Shown here one piece after another: positions 8,425-16,438 of a DNA stretch of 55,005 nucleotides. Positions within the stretch are counted from its first letter, which is position 1; each line of letters opens with the position of its first letter. This DNA comes from Parvularcula maris (GTDB lineage: Bacteria > Pseudomonadota > Alphaproteobacteria > Caulobacterales > Parvularculaceae), in the NCBI RefSeq assembly GCF_024505085.1, contig NZ_JANIBC010000008.1:50857-105861 (forward strand), read 5' to 3'. Under the pieces are notes generated by a model that saw nothing but the letters and a program-made list of their open reading frames with translations, made no database searches and was not told where the DNA came from. A program made the position numbers and the translations under genes.

Positions 8425-9148
8425 GGTGCGGTATCTCTTGCTGGCGGCGGCGGCGCTTCTCATCGGTACGGGCGCGCAGGCCGAGGAAAAAGCGGCGTCT
8501 CGCACGCCTGCGAAAATCCGCAACCCCTCCGCCCCCCTGGCCAGCCTCAACGCCGAGGAGCTGGTGCCGATCCTCTCCCAGATGGACCTCGACTATGAGG
8601 GGGTGACCCTGCCTCGGGGCGACAAGGCGCTTCTGGTGCGCTCGCCCGAGGGGCACCGGTTCCAGATCACCCCGCTCTCCTGCGACAAGGAGGGGCGCTG
8701 CCGAGGCGTGCACTTCGTCACCCTGTTCGAGACCGGTGCCGACCGGCGCACCGTGGCGGCCTTCAACGAGCGCTACGCCTTCGTCTCCGCCGGGGTCAGC
8801 CGCGACGACATCGCTTATCTCACCCGCTACGAGATCGCCGATTACGGCATGCCCGCCGGCAATTTCGCGACCAGCATCGACGTGTTCCTCAAGACCGCCG
8901 AGCTCTTCGCCGAGCACCTTAGCGACAGCCCGAGGGGCCTGAAGCAGGCCCCCGACGGCTCGGACCTCGCGGCCCACTCCCTCAACCGCCAGGGCCTCGC
9001 CCGCGCCATTCCGGTGGCGGTGAAGGGCGGCATCGCCCCGCCGCACAGCCACGCCGTCGCCTTCGAGGAGACCCTCGACATCGTCGAGACCTATGTGAGG
9101 GCCGAGGCCGTCTATCCCGGCCGCATCGTCAACGAGCTCGGTCAGTAG
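8423..9148 (+). CDS. YbjN domain-containing exported protein
   Basis: About 241 residues: a signal peptide ([20 protein letters not shown]) and then a domain of the YbjN type. The domain runs roughly from [20 protein letters not shown] through [20 protein letters not shown] to [15 protein letters not shown], with the alternating helix-strand pattern of type III chaperone-like folds. YbjN proteins have no settled biochemical role. A charged tail of about 70 residues follows. The start was chosen because it begins the signal peptide; the frame is open upstream only as the antisense of rsmB. tRNA-Arg follows 58 bases after the stop. Confidence 0.7.
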   Translation: MVRYLLLAAAALLIGTGAQAEEKAASRTPAKIRNPSAPLASLNAEELVPILSQMDLDYEGVTLPRGDKALLVRSPEGHRFQITPLSCDKEGRCRGVHFVTLFETGADRRTVAAFNERYAFVSAGVSRDDIAYLTRYEIADYGMPAGNFATSIDVFLKTAELFAEHLSDSPRGLKQAPDGSDLAAHSLNRQGLARAIPVAVKGGIAPPHSHAVAFEETLDIVETYVRAEAVYPGRIVNELGQ

Positions 9149-9166
9149 GCAGGCCCGTCAAACCCC

Positions 9167-9196
9167 TTGCCAACCCCGCCCCCCCGCTGCCATAGG
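9167..9196 (+). promoter_or_regulatory. Possible promoter of tRNA-Arg
   Basis: TTGCCA at 9167-9172 and CATAGG at 9191-9196 are 18 bases apart, and the tRNA begins 10 bases further on. The -35 box is good and the -10 weak. Read-through from the YbjN-like gene is the alternative. Confidence 0.3.
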
Positions 9197-9206
9197 GTAG
9201 GACCAC

Positions 9207-9283
9207 GCACCCATAGCTCAGCTGGATAGAGCGCTGCCCTCCGAAGGCAGAGGTCAAAGGTTCGAATCCTTTTGGGTGCGCCA
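9207..9283 (+). tRNA. tRNA-Arg (anticodon CCG)
   Basis: A 77-base cloverleaf. The acceptor arms GCACCCA/TGGGTGC pair fully, the D-arm is GCTC-GAGC, the anticodon stem CTGCC/GGCAG encloses loop CTCCGAA giving anticodon CCG (codon CGG), and the T-arm is AAAGG-TTCGAAT-CCTTT. The 3' CCA is encoded. An AT-rich spacer and the lower-GC Fic gene follow directly downstream. Confidence 0.97.
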
Positions 9284-9399
9284 ATTGCCTAAGTTGTTGA
9301 AATCATTCAGAAGTTATTTTCGGTTCCAGCTGGCCCCATGCTAAGCTACTGAATTCAAATAATATTTGCTTCCAAATCGGCTTAGGCATGACGATTCGC

Positions 9400-10503
9400 C
9401 TACTGATCGAGGTTGAGGTAGTAGCGCGTCGCCTTTCGCTCGCCTTCACGTCGGAGAGCGCCCTTTTGGACAAGATCACTCAGGTCACGCGTGGTGGTGG
9501 CCGTGGTGGTGCCTGTGATCGTGATGTAGTTCTTGGCGCTCAACCCGCCTTTGAACCCGCTAGGTCCTTCAGCAAACATTCGTAGAAGGACTTTCTCTTG
9601 GCGCGGGTTGAGCTGACCTCGCAGACGATCAAGCAGCTTCGTTTTTGAGACCAAGAATTCAATATGTTGGAGACTGGTTTGCTGTGCCTCCAAGACCCGA
9701 TCAGCAAACCATGCGACCCATCGGCTCACATCGAGATCATGGTTCGTGAGCTGAAGTTCCCGGTAATAGTCTTTCTGATGTTCGAGCAAGGTCCCTGCGA
9801 GTGACGTGACCACCGGCTCTGTCCGACCCTGCGCAAGAGCTTTCTCTGAGATGGCTCGCCCTAGTCGTCCATTCCCATCTTCAAAGGGGTGAATGCTCTC
9901 GAACCACAGATGCGCAAGCGCAGCGCGCTTGATCGTAGGAAGGCTATTGGGTCCATCGGGGCATGTCTCATTGAACCACTTCAGGAACGTCTTCATTTCT
10001 CTAGGTACAGCCGTTGAGGGCGGTGCTTCGAAATGCACCTTGGGGGCATAAGAAGGACCTGAGATGATTTGCATCGGCTCTTGGCTTTTCCGATATCTGC
10101 CAAGCGCTATATCAGACCGCCCCTGGAACATGGTCTCGTGCCAATGAAACAGCTTCTGGTCGGTGAGAGGCGCTTCAATGGAGCGGAAGAGGTCGACCAT
10201 CATCTCTGCGATACCAGCTTCAGCAGGACGATGAGAGCTCTTAGATGCTTTCAGACCCAGCGCTCGTTGAATCGAAGATTGAACGCTCTCGCGATCCAGC
10301 GTTTCGCCCTCGATGCTCGAAGTATCGAGGGCTTCCATACTCATCAATGAAACGGTGATCGTCTCTTGATCGCCAGGGCTGAGGTGTTTGGCCGTCCCGA
10401 TGATGACGCCAGCATTCTCTAGAAACTGACGTTCTTGGCTGCTGATATCTGCTTTCGGTGCCGAAAAGTTCGGCCAATCATCGAGTTCCCAATTCCACTT
10501 CAT
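9400..10503 (-). CDS. Fic family protein with N-terminal DUF4172 domain
   Basis: A 367-residue Fic protein. Residues 1-15 (MKWNWELDDWPNF) begin a DUF4172-like domain; the Fic core carries the full active-site motif HPFEDGNGR at 205-213, with catalytic His205. A class II inhibitory helix is present: T61-S-S-I-E65-G66 fits [S/T]xxxE[G/N], whose Glu blocks ATP binding. The C-terminal part (about 285-367) looks like a winged-helix domain. Family knowledge: most such proteins transfer AMP from ATP to a target hydroxyl and are held inactive by the helix; the target here is unknown. GC is visibly lower (about half) than in the neighbours and no partner antitoxin gene is adjacent, as expected when the inhibitor is built in. 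The position next to tRNA-Arg suggests acquisition. Confidence 0.92.
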   Translation of the reverse strand: MKWNWELDDWPNFSAPKADISSQERQFLENAGVIIGTAKHLSPGDQETITVSLMSMEALDTSSIEGETLDRESVQSSIQRALGLKASKSSHRPAEAGIAEMMVDLFRSIEAPLTDQKLFHWHETMFQGRSDIALGRYRKSQEPMQIISGPSYAPKVHFEAPPSTAVPREMKTFLKWFNETCPDGPNSLPTIKRAALAHLWFESIHPFEDGNGRLGRAISEKALAQGRTEPVVTSLAGTLLEHQKDYYRELQLTNHDLDVSRWVAWFADRVLEAQQTSLQHIEFLVSKTKLLDRLRGQLNPRQEKVLLRMFAEGPSGFKGGLSAKNYITITGTTTATTTRDLSDLVQKGALRREGERKATRYYLNLDQ

Positions 10504-10680
10504 GATCGATAAACTATCATCTTATCGATCAAAAATCAACATATTTATGATTGATACGGAGGTGCCTTATCCATCATCGCTCAGAATCTAAAAGCTTTAG
10601 GTCAGCTAGGACATGCCTCCAAAGCCTCATATCACTCCAAATTTGGTTCCAGGTTTCTGGTCTAATCCGCGCCACTTTTT
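10504..10680. other. AT-richer spacer upstream of the Fic gene
   Basis: With the following repeat this makes a 321-base gap without genes. Next to the Fic start, CGATAAACTATCATCTTATC contains an imperfect GATAA/TTATC inverted repeat at about 10505-10526 that could be a promoter or operator. The rest shows no ORF or RNA gene that I recognise. Confidence 0.4.
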
Positions 10681-10745
10681 CGCTCACGGTGCGTGGCGCC
10701 TCCGACGGGGCGGCCTGACTGGCCGGGACACGGTCGTGTCCTTTG
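10681..10745 (+). repeat. Three-hairpin structured repeat, family A copy 2
   Basis: H1 at 10688-10700 (GGTGC-GTG-GCGCC), H2 at 10712-10724 (GGCC-TGACT-GGCC) and H3 at 10726-10741 (GGACA-CGGTCG-TGTCC). Preceded by CTTTTTCGCTCAC, matching the TTTTTGATCTCAC that leads into copies 3 and 4. The H3 stem differs from the other copies at paired positions while its centre is identical. It ends about 80 bases before the Mur-ligase gene. Confidence 0.85.
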
Positions 10746-10824
10746 AAGCTGCCAGCCGTTAAGCCTCGCGCAAAGGCTAGGCGCCATGCTTAGCTGTTTG
10801 CATCCCCAGCCCACGGAGTGACCC

Positions 10825-12216
10825 ATGGCGGAGCCTCGCTACTTTTTCTGCGGTATCGGCGGCAGCGGCATGCTGCCTCTGGCGCGGTTTCTTCATGCGC
10901 GGGGGGCGGTGGTGGAGGGGTCCGACCGGGCGGTGGATCAGGGGCGGGCCGATGGGCTCCGCACCAAGCTTAAGGGCCTTGGCATCACCGTCCATCCCCA
11001 GGACGGCTCGGGCATCACCGGGGGCGAAGTGCTCGTGACCTCCTCGGCGGTGGAGGCGACCATTCCGGATGTGGCGGCGGCCGTCGAGAAAGGCTCCAGG
11101 CGGATGATCCGGGCCGAGCTTCTCGCCTCCCTCGCCAACAGCGCGGAGGTGAGCTGCGGGGTCGCGGGCACGTCGGGTAAGTCGACCACCACGGCCATGC
11201 TGGCGCATATCCTGGCCGAGATCGGCGCCGACCCGGCGGTGGTCAACGGCGCGCCCATGCTGAACATCGAGGACATGGACGGCAGCCCCGCGGCATTCCG
11301 CGAGGGAGATGGCCCCTTCGTCTGCGAGGTGGACGAGAGCGACGGCTCCATCGCTCTCTACAACCCCTCCGTGGGCGTTCTTCTCAACGTCTCCGAAGAC
11401 CACAAGCCCATGCCCGAGCTGATGAAGCTCTTCGGCGGCTATGCCGAGCGGGCGGGGAAGGTGGTTTTGGGCGTCGGCAGCGATCCGGTCAGGACCATCG
11501 CGAAGGAGCTGCCTACGGACAAAGTCGTCACGGTCGGGCAGGAAGCCGATGCCGATCTCTCGGCCGCTGGCGTCGAAGCCAGCACCGATGGGCTGCGCGG
11601 CATGCTGAAGGACCGGGGCGGCGGCTACGAAGCCGAGCTGTTTCTGCCGCTGATGGGCCGGTTCAACATCGACAACGCGCTGGCGGCGCTGGCGGCCGCG
11701 CAGCTTCTCGGCGCGGAGATCGAGCGGTCGGTGGATGCGCTCCGCACATTCAAGGGCAGCGCCAGGCGCCTTCAGCGCATCGGCACCGGGGGAGGGGTCA
11801 CGGTGATCGACGACTTCGCCCACAACCCCGAAAAGATCGCCGGGTCCCTCGGTGCGCTGACCGCTGCTTCGGACCGCATCCATGTCTACTACCAGCCGCA
11901 CGGCTACGGCCCCCTGCGCAGCGGTCTCGATCTGTGGGAGAACGCCTTCGCCAGCGGTTTGCGCCAAGGCGATCACCTGTTCATCAGTAAGCCTGCCTAT
12001 TTCGGCGGAACGGTCGAAACCCACGACCATGCCGAAAGGCTCGTAGCTGCCCTCGAAAAGAGAGGCCTCAACGCGCACTATACGGAGGAGCGAAGCGCTT
12101 TCGCCGATCATGTTGAGAAGGCGGAGGAGGGCGACCTGGTCGTCGTCATGGGCGCGAGGGACGACAGCCTCACGACCTTCGCTCACGACCTCCTCGCGAA
12201 GCTGGCCCAACGATGA
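10825..12216 (+). CDS. Mur ligase family protein, probably Mpl-like (UDP-MurNAc:tripeptide ligase)
   Basis: A 463-residue protein with the three-domain Mur ligase plan: an N-terminal Rossmann domain (FFCGIGGSGMLPLARFL), a central ATPase domain with P-loop GTSGKST at 115-121, and a C-terminal domain from about 315 (VTVIDDFAHNPEKIAGSLGA). The sequence resembles MurC and Mpl, which are paralogues. Mpl attaches recycled L-Ala-D-Glu-mesoDAP tripeptide to UDP-MurNAc in the cytoplasm. I favour that role because the next gene, overlapping by 4 bases, is an LD-carboxypeptidase that makes this tripeptide, and because MurC normally sits in the division cluster, of which nothing is seen here. The P-loop has GTSGKS rather than the usual GTHGKT. 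MurC cannot be excluded. Confidence 0.75.
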   Translation: MAEPRYFFCGIGGSGMLPLARFLHARGAVVEGSDRAVDQGRADGLRTKLKGLGITVHPQDGSGITGGEVLVTSSAVEATIPDVAAAVEKGSRRMIRAELLASLANSAEVSCGVAGTSGKSTTTAMLAHILAEIGADPAVVNGAPMLNIEDMDGSPAAFREGDGPFVCEVDESDGSIALYNPSVGVLLNVSEDHKPMPELMKLFGGYAERAGKVVLGVGSDPVRTIAKELPTDKVVTVGQEADADLSAAGVEASTDGLRGMLKDRGGGYEAELFLPLMGRFNIDNALAALAAAQLLGAEIERSVDALRTFKGSARRLQRIGTGGGVTVIDDFAHNPEKIAGSLGALTAASDRIHVYYQPHGYGPLRSGLDLWENAFASGLRQGDHLFISKPAYFGGTVETHDHAERLVAALEKRGLNAHYTEERSAFADHVEKAEEGDLVVVMGARDDSLTTFAHDLLAKLAQR

Positions 12217-13016
12217 CCCACATCAGGGTCGTGGCTCCTAGCCGGATGCTGCCTAGAGAGGCGGCGGAACGGGCTGCGGAACTCGCCGCCGGGGTGTCGG
12301 GCGTCACCCTCCGGTTCGACGATCAGTGCTTTTTAAGCGAGGGTCACTTCGCCGGAAGCGATCAGGAGCGCGCAGCGGCCTTCATCCGCGCGGCGAACGA
12401 TCCGGAGGTCGATGCGGTGTGGTTCGCCCGCGGCGGCTACGGCGCCTGCCGCATCCTGACCCCCGTTCTGGAAGGTCTGGAAGAGAGTGCACGGAGCAAG
12501 ACCTATCTCGGCTACTCCGATGGGGGCTACCTGCTGGGCGCGCTCGGCGCCGCGGGTTTTGGCAAATGCGTGCACGGCCCGATGGTCGCCGACCTTCTCC
12601 GAGAGGGCGGGGAGGAGGCGGTCGGCCGTGTGCTGTCCTTCTTCGCGGGTGACAGCCAGGAGCGACCGGTAGCCTACGCCTTCAACCTGGCGGTGCTGAG
12701 CTCGCTCGTGGCGACCGATCACTGTCCGGACTTCGCAGGCGAGGCGGTGATGATCGAGGAGGTGGGCGAGCACCTCTACGCCATCGACCGTATGCTGTTC
12801 ACCGTCTTCGCCAGCGGCGCCCTGCGCGGCGCGTCGGGGGTGATGCTGGGAAGGGTGAGCGAGGTGCCGGAGAACGACATCGCGTTCGGCGAGGAGCCTG
12901 AAGCGATCCTTCACCGCTGGTGCCGCCGCTACGGCGTGCCCTATCTGGGCAGTGCGCCCATCGGCCACGATGCGGACAACGAGCTGATCGCTTTTCCCTC
13001 AGTGCCCAGCGTATAG
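12213..13016 (+). CDS. ldcA: LD-carboxypeptidase (S66 family, LdcA-like)
   Basis: A 267-residue cytoplasmic serine peptidase of family S66. The nucleophile is Ser102 in GYSDGGYLLGALG; the IEEVGEHLYAIDRML and GSAPIGHDADN segments carry the Glu and His expected for the catalytic triad. The N-terminal half holds the usual FARGGYGACRILTPVLEGLE. The reaction is removal of the terminal D-Ala from the murein tetrapeptide L-Ala-D-Glu-mesoDAP-D-Ala, giving the tripeptide used by Mpl. The start ATG overlaps the stop of the Mur ligase gene (ATGA), so the pair is translationally coupled. It converges with the aminotransferase gene on the other strand, their ends overlapping by 18 bases. Confidence 0.9.
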   Translation: MTHIRVVAPSRMLPREAAERAAELAAGVSGVTLRFDDQCFLSEGHFAGSDQERAAAFIRAANDPEVDAVWFARGGYGACRILTPVLEGLEESARSKTYLGYSDGGYLLGALGAAGFGKCVHGPMVADLLREGGEEAVGRVLSFFAGDSQERPVAYAFNLAVLSSLVATDHCPDFAGEAVMIEEVGEHLYAIDRMLFTVFASGALRGASGVMLGRVSEVPENDIAFGEEPEAILHRWCRRYGVPYLGSAPIGHDADNELIAFPSVPSV

Positions 13017-14165
13017 GCGGGCGAGCCTCAGCCCCACCTCGCGCATGACGGGCTCGTCCTTGACCAGGGCGACCCGCACATGGCCGTCACCGCCGCTGCC
13101 GAAGCCGATGCCGGGGCTGACGACGATGCCTTCGGTCTGAAGGGCACGGTCGGCAAAGCCGAGGCTGCCGCCTTCCTCGCCTTTCGGAATGGGCAGCCAC
13201 TGGAACATGGTGGCGGGGGTGGGTTCGATGGAAACGCCCGCCTCGGCGAACCCCTCGGCCAGCGCGTCGCGCCTCTTGCGATAGGTCTCGCGCAGGGGCG
13301 GGCAGCTCTCATCGAAGCGCCTGAGCGCCTCGGTGGCTGCCCGCTTGAGGGGTTCGAACGTGCCGTAGTCGAGATAGGATTTGACCTTGGCGACGGCGGC
13401 AACGACCTCCGCTTGGCCGCATAGAAAGCCTATGCGCCAGCCTGCCATGGAGAAGGTCTTGGAGACCGAGGTGATCTCCACCGCCGTGTCGATCGCCCCC
13501 GGCACCTCGAAGATCGAGGGCGGCGGGTCGCCATAGTAGAGCTCGCCGTAAGCGAGGTCGGAGATGATCAGCAAACCGCGCTTCTTCGCGAGCGCGACGG
13601 CTTCGCGGTAGAAGTCGAGGCTCGCTATTCTAGTCGTCGGGTTGCCGGGATAGTTGAGAACCCAGGCGATAGGGGCCGGGCTTTTCGCAGCGGCTTCGTC
13701 CACGGCGCGTAGCTGCGCCTTATCCGGCGTGTCCGGAATATCCGTGATCGTCCCGCCCGCCATTAGGAAACCGTAGCGGTGAATGGGGTAGGAGGGGTTC
13801 GGCACCAGCGCCCTGTCCCCTGGGGAGCAGATCGTCCGCGCCAGGGTGGCGAAGCCCTCCTTCGAGCCGATCGTCTGCAGAACTTGCGTCCTGGGGTCGA
13901 GCGTCACGCCGAAGCGGCGCTGATAGTAGTCGGCCTGGGCCTGTCTCAGCTCCGGCGAGCCGTCGGTGAAGGCGTAGCCGTGGCTGGCCTCTTCTGCTGA
14001 GGCGGCGCGGAGGGTCTCGAGCGCATGGGCGGGGGGCGGCAGGTCCGGGTTGCCAAGGCCTAGGTCCAAGACGTCCCGCCCCTCGGCCACCATTACCGCC
14101 TTCCGCGCAGCCAGGTCTGCGAAGAGATAGGGCGGCAGACCTTCAAGGGCGGGGAAGCGGAACAT
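12999..14165 (-). CDS. Class I/II aminotransferase, AlaC-like
   Basis: A 388-residue PLP-dependent fold-type I aminotransferase. Visible motifs are YAFTDGSPELRQAQADYY near the N-terminus, the NYPGNPTTR loop, ISDLAYGELYYG (PLP-binding Asp and Tyr) and SVSKTFSMAGWRIGF with the Schiff-base lysine. KSYLDYGTFEPLKRAATEAL is typical of the AlaC/YfdZ branch (glutamate-pyruvate aminotransferase); LL-diaminopimelate and methionine aminotransferase-like relatives are the alternatives. The start at 14165 begins the conserved N-terminus (MFRFPALEGLPPYLFADL); the frame extends to 14216 without conserved sequence. Its end overlaps ldcA on the opposite strand by 18 bases. Confidence 0.85.
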   Translation of the reverse strand: MFRFPALEGLPPYLFADLAARKAVMVAEGRDVLDLGLGNPDLPPPAHALETLRAASAEEASHGYAFTDGSPELRQAQADYYQRRFGVTLDPRTQVLQTIGSKEGFATLARTICSPGDRALVPNPSYPIHRYGFLMAGGTITDIPDTPDKAQLRAVDEAAAKSPAPIAWVLNYPGNPTTRIASLDFYREAVALAKKRGLLIISDLAYGELYYGDPPPSIFEVPGAIDTAVEITSVSKTFSMAGWRIGFLCGQAEVVAAVAKVKSYLDYGTFEPLKRAATEALRRFDESCPPLRETYRKRRDALAEGFAEAGVSIEPTPATMFQWLPIPKGEEGGSLGFADRALQTEGIVVSPGIGFGSGGDGHVRVALVKDEPVMREVGLRLARLYAGH

Positions 14166-14277
14166 GGGTTTGGGCTCTGGCTGAGGGCGGATGGTGCAAC
14201 GCAACATGCCCATCATGCCAAAGCAAGGTTACGGAGCGATTTCGAGGGATGTTTCGGTGAGGCGGAGTATATCGGAG

Positions 14278-14359
14278 ATCGTGGGAGCCATCTCCTGAAG
14301 CTTACCCTAGGTGGACCGTCGGGAGTTGGGTCCCTCGGTCAAGCCGTGGGAAGCGTTAG
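14278..14359 (-). repeat. Intergenic repeat, family C copy 1
   Basis: On the minus strand it begins CGCTTCCCACGGCTTGACCG and continues GGGACCCAACTCCC to GCTTCAGGAGATGGCTCCCA. It is fused to family A copy 3 in the same arrangement as at 21031-21270. With that element it fills most of the 361-base gap between the aminotransferase and tRNA-Leu genes. Confidence 0.75.
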
Positions 14360-14485
14360 AAGGAGGGCGGAGCACCTCTGTTGTAGACCCTTCGAAGCAC
14401 GACGGCGAAACGGGAAGAACCGCGACCGCGGTTCCGGGCCGGTCAGGCCCGCCCCCATCGGAGGCGCTACGCGCCGTGAGATCAA
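14360..14485 (-). repeat. Three-hairpin structured repeat, family A copy 3
   Basis: Minus strand: H1 at 14475-14463 (GGCGC-GTA-GCGCC), H2 at 14450-14436 (GGGCC-TGACC-GGCCC), H3 at 14434-14417 (GAACCG-CGGTCG-CGGTTC). It follows directly on the tRNA-Leu terminator and is a near-identical inverted copy of 21031-21163. The H2 pairs GGGCC/GGCCC replace GGACC/GGTCC of copy 1, a compensatory A-T to G-C change. Confidence 0.9.
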
Positions 14486-14495
14486 AAATCTCCCA

Positions 14496-14526
14496 CAAAA
14501 AAGCCCGCCAAAGGCGGGCGCTTTTG
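14496..14526 (-). terminator. Terminator of tRNA-Leu
   Basis: Minus strand: GCCCGCC-TTT-GGCGGGC followed by TTTTTT, beginning right after the tRNA CCA end. Outer CACAAAA and TTTTGTG arms extend the stem. It is almost the same as the tRNA-Thr terminator at 20996-21028. Confidence 0.9.
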
Positions 14527-14613
14527 TGGTGCCCAGGAGAGGACTCGAACCTCCACGTCCATACGGACACCAGCACCTGAAGCTGGCGCGTCTACCAATT
14601 CCGCCACCTGGGC
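14527..14613 (-). tRNA. tRNA-Leu (anticodon CAG)
   Basis: An 87-base class II tRNA with a long variable arm (TGTCCGTATGGACGT). Acceptor GCCCAGG/CCTGGGC, anticodon stem CCAGC/GCTGG around loop TTCAGGT, anticodon CAG (codon CTG), T-arm GGAGG-TTCGAGT-CCTCT with one mismatch. CCA is encoded. CTG is a heavily used leucine codon in GC-rich genomes. Confidence 0.97.
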
Positions 14614-14627
14614 AGGTGGAAGCGGCG

Positions 14628-14656
14628 CTCTAGCCTCCCGGTTTTAGCGGCGTCAA
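14628..14656 (-). promoter_or_regulatory. Sigma-70-type promoter of tRNA-Leu
   Basis: Minus strand: TTGACG at 14656-14651, a 17-base spacer, then CTAGAG at 14633-14628; the tRNA starts 14 bases later. Spacing and -35 box are near consensus, which supports a dedicated promoter. Confidence 0.65.
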
Positions 14657-14742
14657 GAAGGATCATGTGCCCCCTCGCCAAAAGTGCCCCGATGCCCTAT
14701 CGGCGCGGCTCGGATGGCTGCGCTTAACGAAGAGGGTTCCCC

Positions 14743-15708
14743 ATGAGCAAGCTGGTGACGGTGTTCGGTGCTTCGGGCTTTGTTGGGCGGCATGTGGTGC
14801 GGGAGCTTGCCAGGCGCAGCTACCGGGTGCGGGCGGCGGTCAGGCGTCCTCACCAGGCGGTGTTCCTGCAGCCCATGGGCGCGGTGGGGCAGGTGCAGCT
14901 CTTCCAGTCCAATATCCGCTACAGGTCCTCGGTCGAAGACGCGCTGCACGGCGCCGATGCCTGCGTGAACCTGGTCGGCATCCTGGCCGAGACCGGCAAG
15001 CAGAAGTTCGGCAGCGTCCAGGCCGGCGGCGCGCGCCATGTGGGCGAGGTCTGCGCGGCGAACGGCATTGCCAACCTCGTCCATGTCTCGGCCATCGGCG
15101 CCGATCCCGACAGCGACAGCGACTACGCCCGCACCAAGGCGGAGGGCGAGAAGGCGATCCTGGATGCGGTGCCCGGCGCCACCATCGTCCGCCCGTCGAT
15201 CGTGTTCGGCAAGCAGGACGACTTCTTCAACCGCTTCGCCGGGATGACGAGGCTCGCCCCAGCGCTTCCCCTCATCGGAGGCGGCAAGACCAAGTTCCAG
15301 CCGGTCTATGTGGACGATGTGGCCGACGCGGTGGCGAGGCTGGTTGCTGGAGAGGCCCCCACCGGCGGCATCTATGAGCTCGGCGGGCCGGAGGTGCTGA
15401 CCTTCAAAGAGTGTTTGCAGCTCATGCTGAAGATCATCGGCCGGAAGCGTGCCTTGGTGCCGCTGCCCTTCTTTGCGGCCTCTATGATGGGCCGGGCAGG
15501 GGACATCGCGGCGAAGCTCCCTATCGTCCAGTCGCCGATCACCGAGGACCAGGTGAAGCTCCTCAAGCGCGACAATGTCGTCTCGAGCCAAGGGGTGAAG
15601 ACCTTCGCCGATCTCGGCATCACGCCGGACACGCTGGACGCGGTGCTGCCCACCTATCTCTTCCGCTACAGAAGCCACGGCCAGTTCTCGCCGGAAGTGC
15701 CCGTCTAG
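14743..15708 (+). CDS. Complex I NDUFA9-like NAD(P)-binding protein
   Basis: A 321-residue atypical short-chain dehydrogenase. The N-terminal nucleotide-binding motif is VTVFGASGFVGRHVVRELAR (residues 4-23); HVSAIGADPDSDSDYARTKA holds the degenerate YxxxK region (Tyr and Lys kept four apart), and IVRPSIVFGKQDDFFNRF and FQPVYVDDVADAVARL are typical of the NDUFA9 subfamily. In mitochondria NDUFA9 is an accessory subunit of respiratory complex I. Alphaproteobacterial homologues are common, usually outside the nuo operon as here, and their role is less clear; a part in complex I assembly or quinone metabolism is inference. A GAAGAGGG-type binding site precedes the ATG. rpmI-rplT follow on the same strand. 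Confidence 0.88.
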   Translation: MSKLVTVFGASGFVGRHVVRELARRSYRVRAAVRRPHQAVFLQPMGAVGQVQLFQSNIRYRSSVEDALHGADACVNLVGILAETGKQKFGSVQAGGARHVGEVCAANGIANLVHVSAIGADPDSDSDYARTKAEGEKAILDAVPGATIVRPSIVFGKQDDFFNRFAGMTRLAPALPLIGGGKTKFQPVYVDDVADAVARLVAGEAPTGGIYELGGPEVLTFKECLQLMLKIIGRKRALVPLPFFAASMMGRAGDIAAKLPIVQSPITEDQVKLLKRDNVVSSQGVKTFADLGITPDTLDAVLPTYLFRYRSHGQFSPEVPV

Positions 15709-15822
15709 GACCGATCCGCTCTTGCGCGGGCGGCGGTTTTCTGTCATCCGCGCCCCTTCGCGCTGCCTGGCACAACGGCATGGCCTCGGCGGCGCATGAA
15801 CTGACCCCAAGAGGAGACGAAC

Positions 15823-16023
15823 ATGCCCAAGATGAAGACCAAGTCGGGCGCCAAGAAGCGCTTCAAGGTCACCGGCACCGGCAAGATCATGGCAGGCAGC
15901 ACTGGTAAGCGCCACGGCATGATCAAGCGCACCAACAAGCAGATCCGCCAGAAGCGCGGCATGGAACCGATGGCGGAGTGCGATCAGCGCATCGTCAAGA
16001 AGTACATGCCCTACGCGCGCTGA
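15823..16023 (+). CDS. rpmI: 50S ribosomal protein bL35
   Basis: A 66-residue basic protein of the large ribosomal subunit. It starts [20 protein letters not shown] and shows the family's usual length and Lys/Arg-rich pattern ([17 protein letters not shown]). A clear AAGAGGAGA binding site lies upstream of the ATG. rplT follows after 28 bases; rpmI-rplT is a widely conserved pair, often with infC upstream, but infC is absent here. In E. coli L20 represses this operon through an upstream RNA element; none is obvious in the 114 bases before rpmI. Confidence 0.98.
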   Translation: MPKMKTKSGAKKRFKVTGTGKIMAGSTGKRHGMIKRTNKQIRQKRGMEPMAECDQRIVKKYMPYAR

Positions 16024-16051
16024 GCCGCACCTAATTAAGAGGATCTGACAC

Positions 16052-16411
16052 ATGGCACGAGTTAAAGGCGGCGCCGCCTCCCACGCCCGTCACCGCAAGG
16101 TCATCAAGGCCGCCAAAGGCTATTACGGCCGTAGAAAGAACACCTTCCGCATTGCCAACCAGGCGGTGGAGAAGGCCGGCCAGTACGCCTATAGAGACCG
16201 CAAGAACCGTAAGCGCGAGTTCAGGAAGCTCTGGATCCAGCGCATCAACGCTGCGGCGCGCCTCCACGGCATGACCTACTCGACCTTCATCAACGGCCTC
16301 GCGAAAGCCGGCATCGAGGTCGACCGCAAGATGCTCGCCGACATCGCCGCCCGCGAGCCGCAGGCGTTCGAGGCGATTGCGAACCAGGCGAAAGAAGCAC
16401 TTGCTGCGTAA
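16052..16411 (+). CDS. rplT: 50S ribosomal protein bL20
   Basis: A 119-residue 23S rRNA-binding protein needed early in 50S assembly. The N-terminal basic half ([38 protein letters not shown]) and the globular C-terminal half ([20 protein letters not shown]) are fully typical. It is the second gene of the rpmI operon and is followed 28 bases later by an intrinsic terminator. Full length, no oddities. Confidence 0.98.
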   Translation: MARVKGGAASHARHRKVIKAAKGYYGRRKNTFRIANQAVEKAGQYAYRDRKNRKREFRKLWIQRINAAARLHGMTYSTFINGLAKAGIEVDRKMLADIAAREPQAFEAIANQAKEALAA

Positions 16412-16438
16412 GCGCTCACGCTTCTGCTGAGAGTTTGG

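Noticed and set aside
10640-10680. Possible attachment repeat of tRNA-Arg behind the Fic gene
   Set aside because: Only a loose resemblance to the tRNA 3' end (TCTAATCC and GCGCCA) is present, with no continuous match of useful length, and there is no integrase.
10777-12210. A 477-codon frame antisense to the Mur ligase gene
   Set aside because: Shadow frame: the opposite strand has a complete Mur ligase with P-loop. The same judgement applies to long antisense frames over rsmB, pheT, rpoN and trkH.
15709-15822. L20-type autoregulatory leader before rpmI
   Set aside because: No pseudoknot-like or rRNA-mimicking structure could be recognised in the 114 bases; only a ribosome-binding site is clear.
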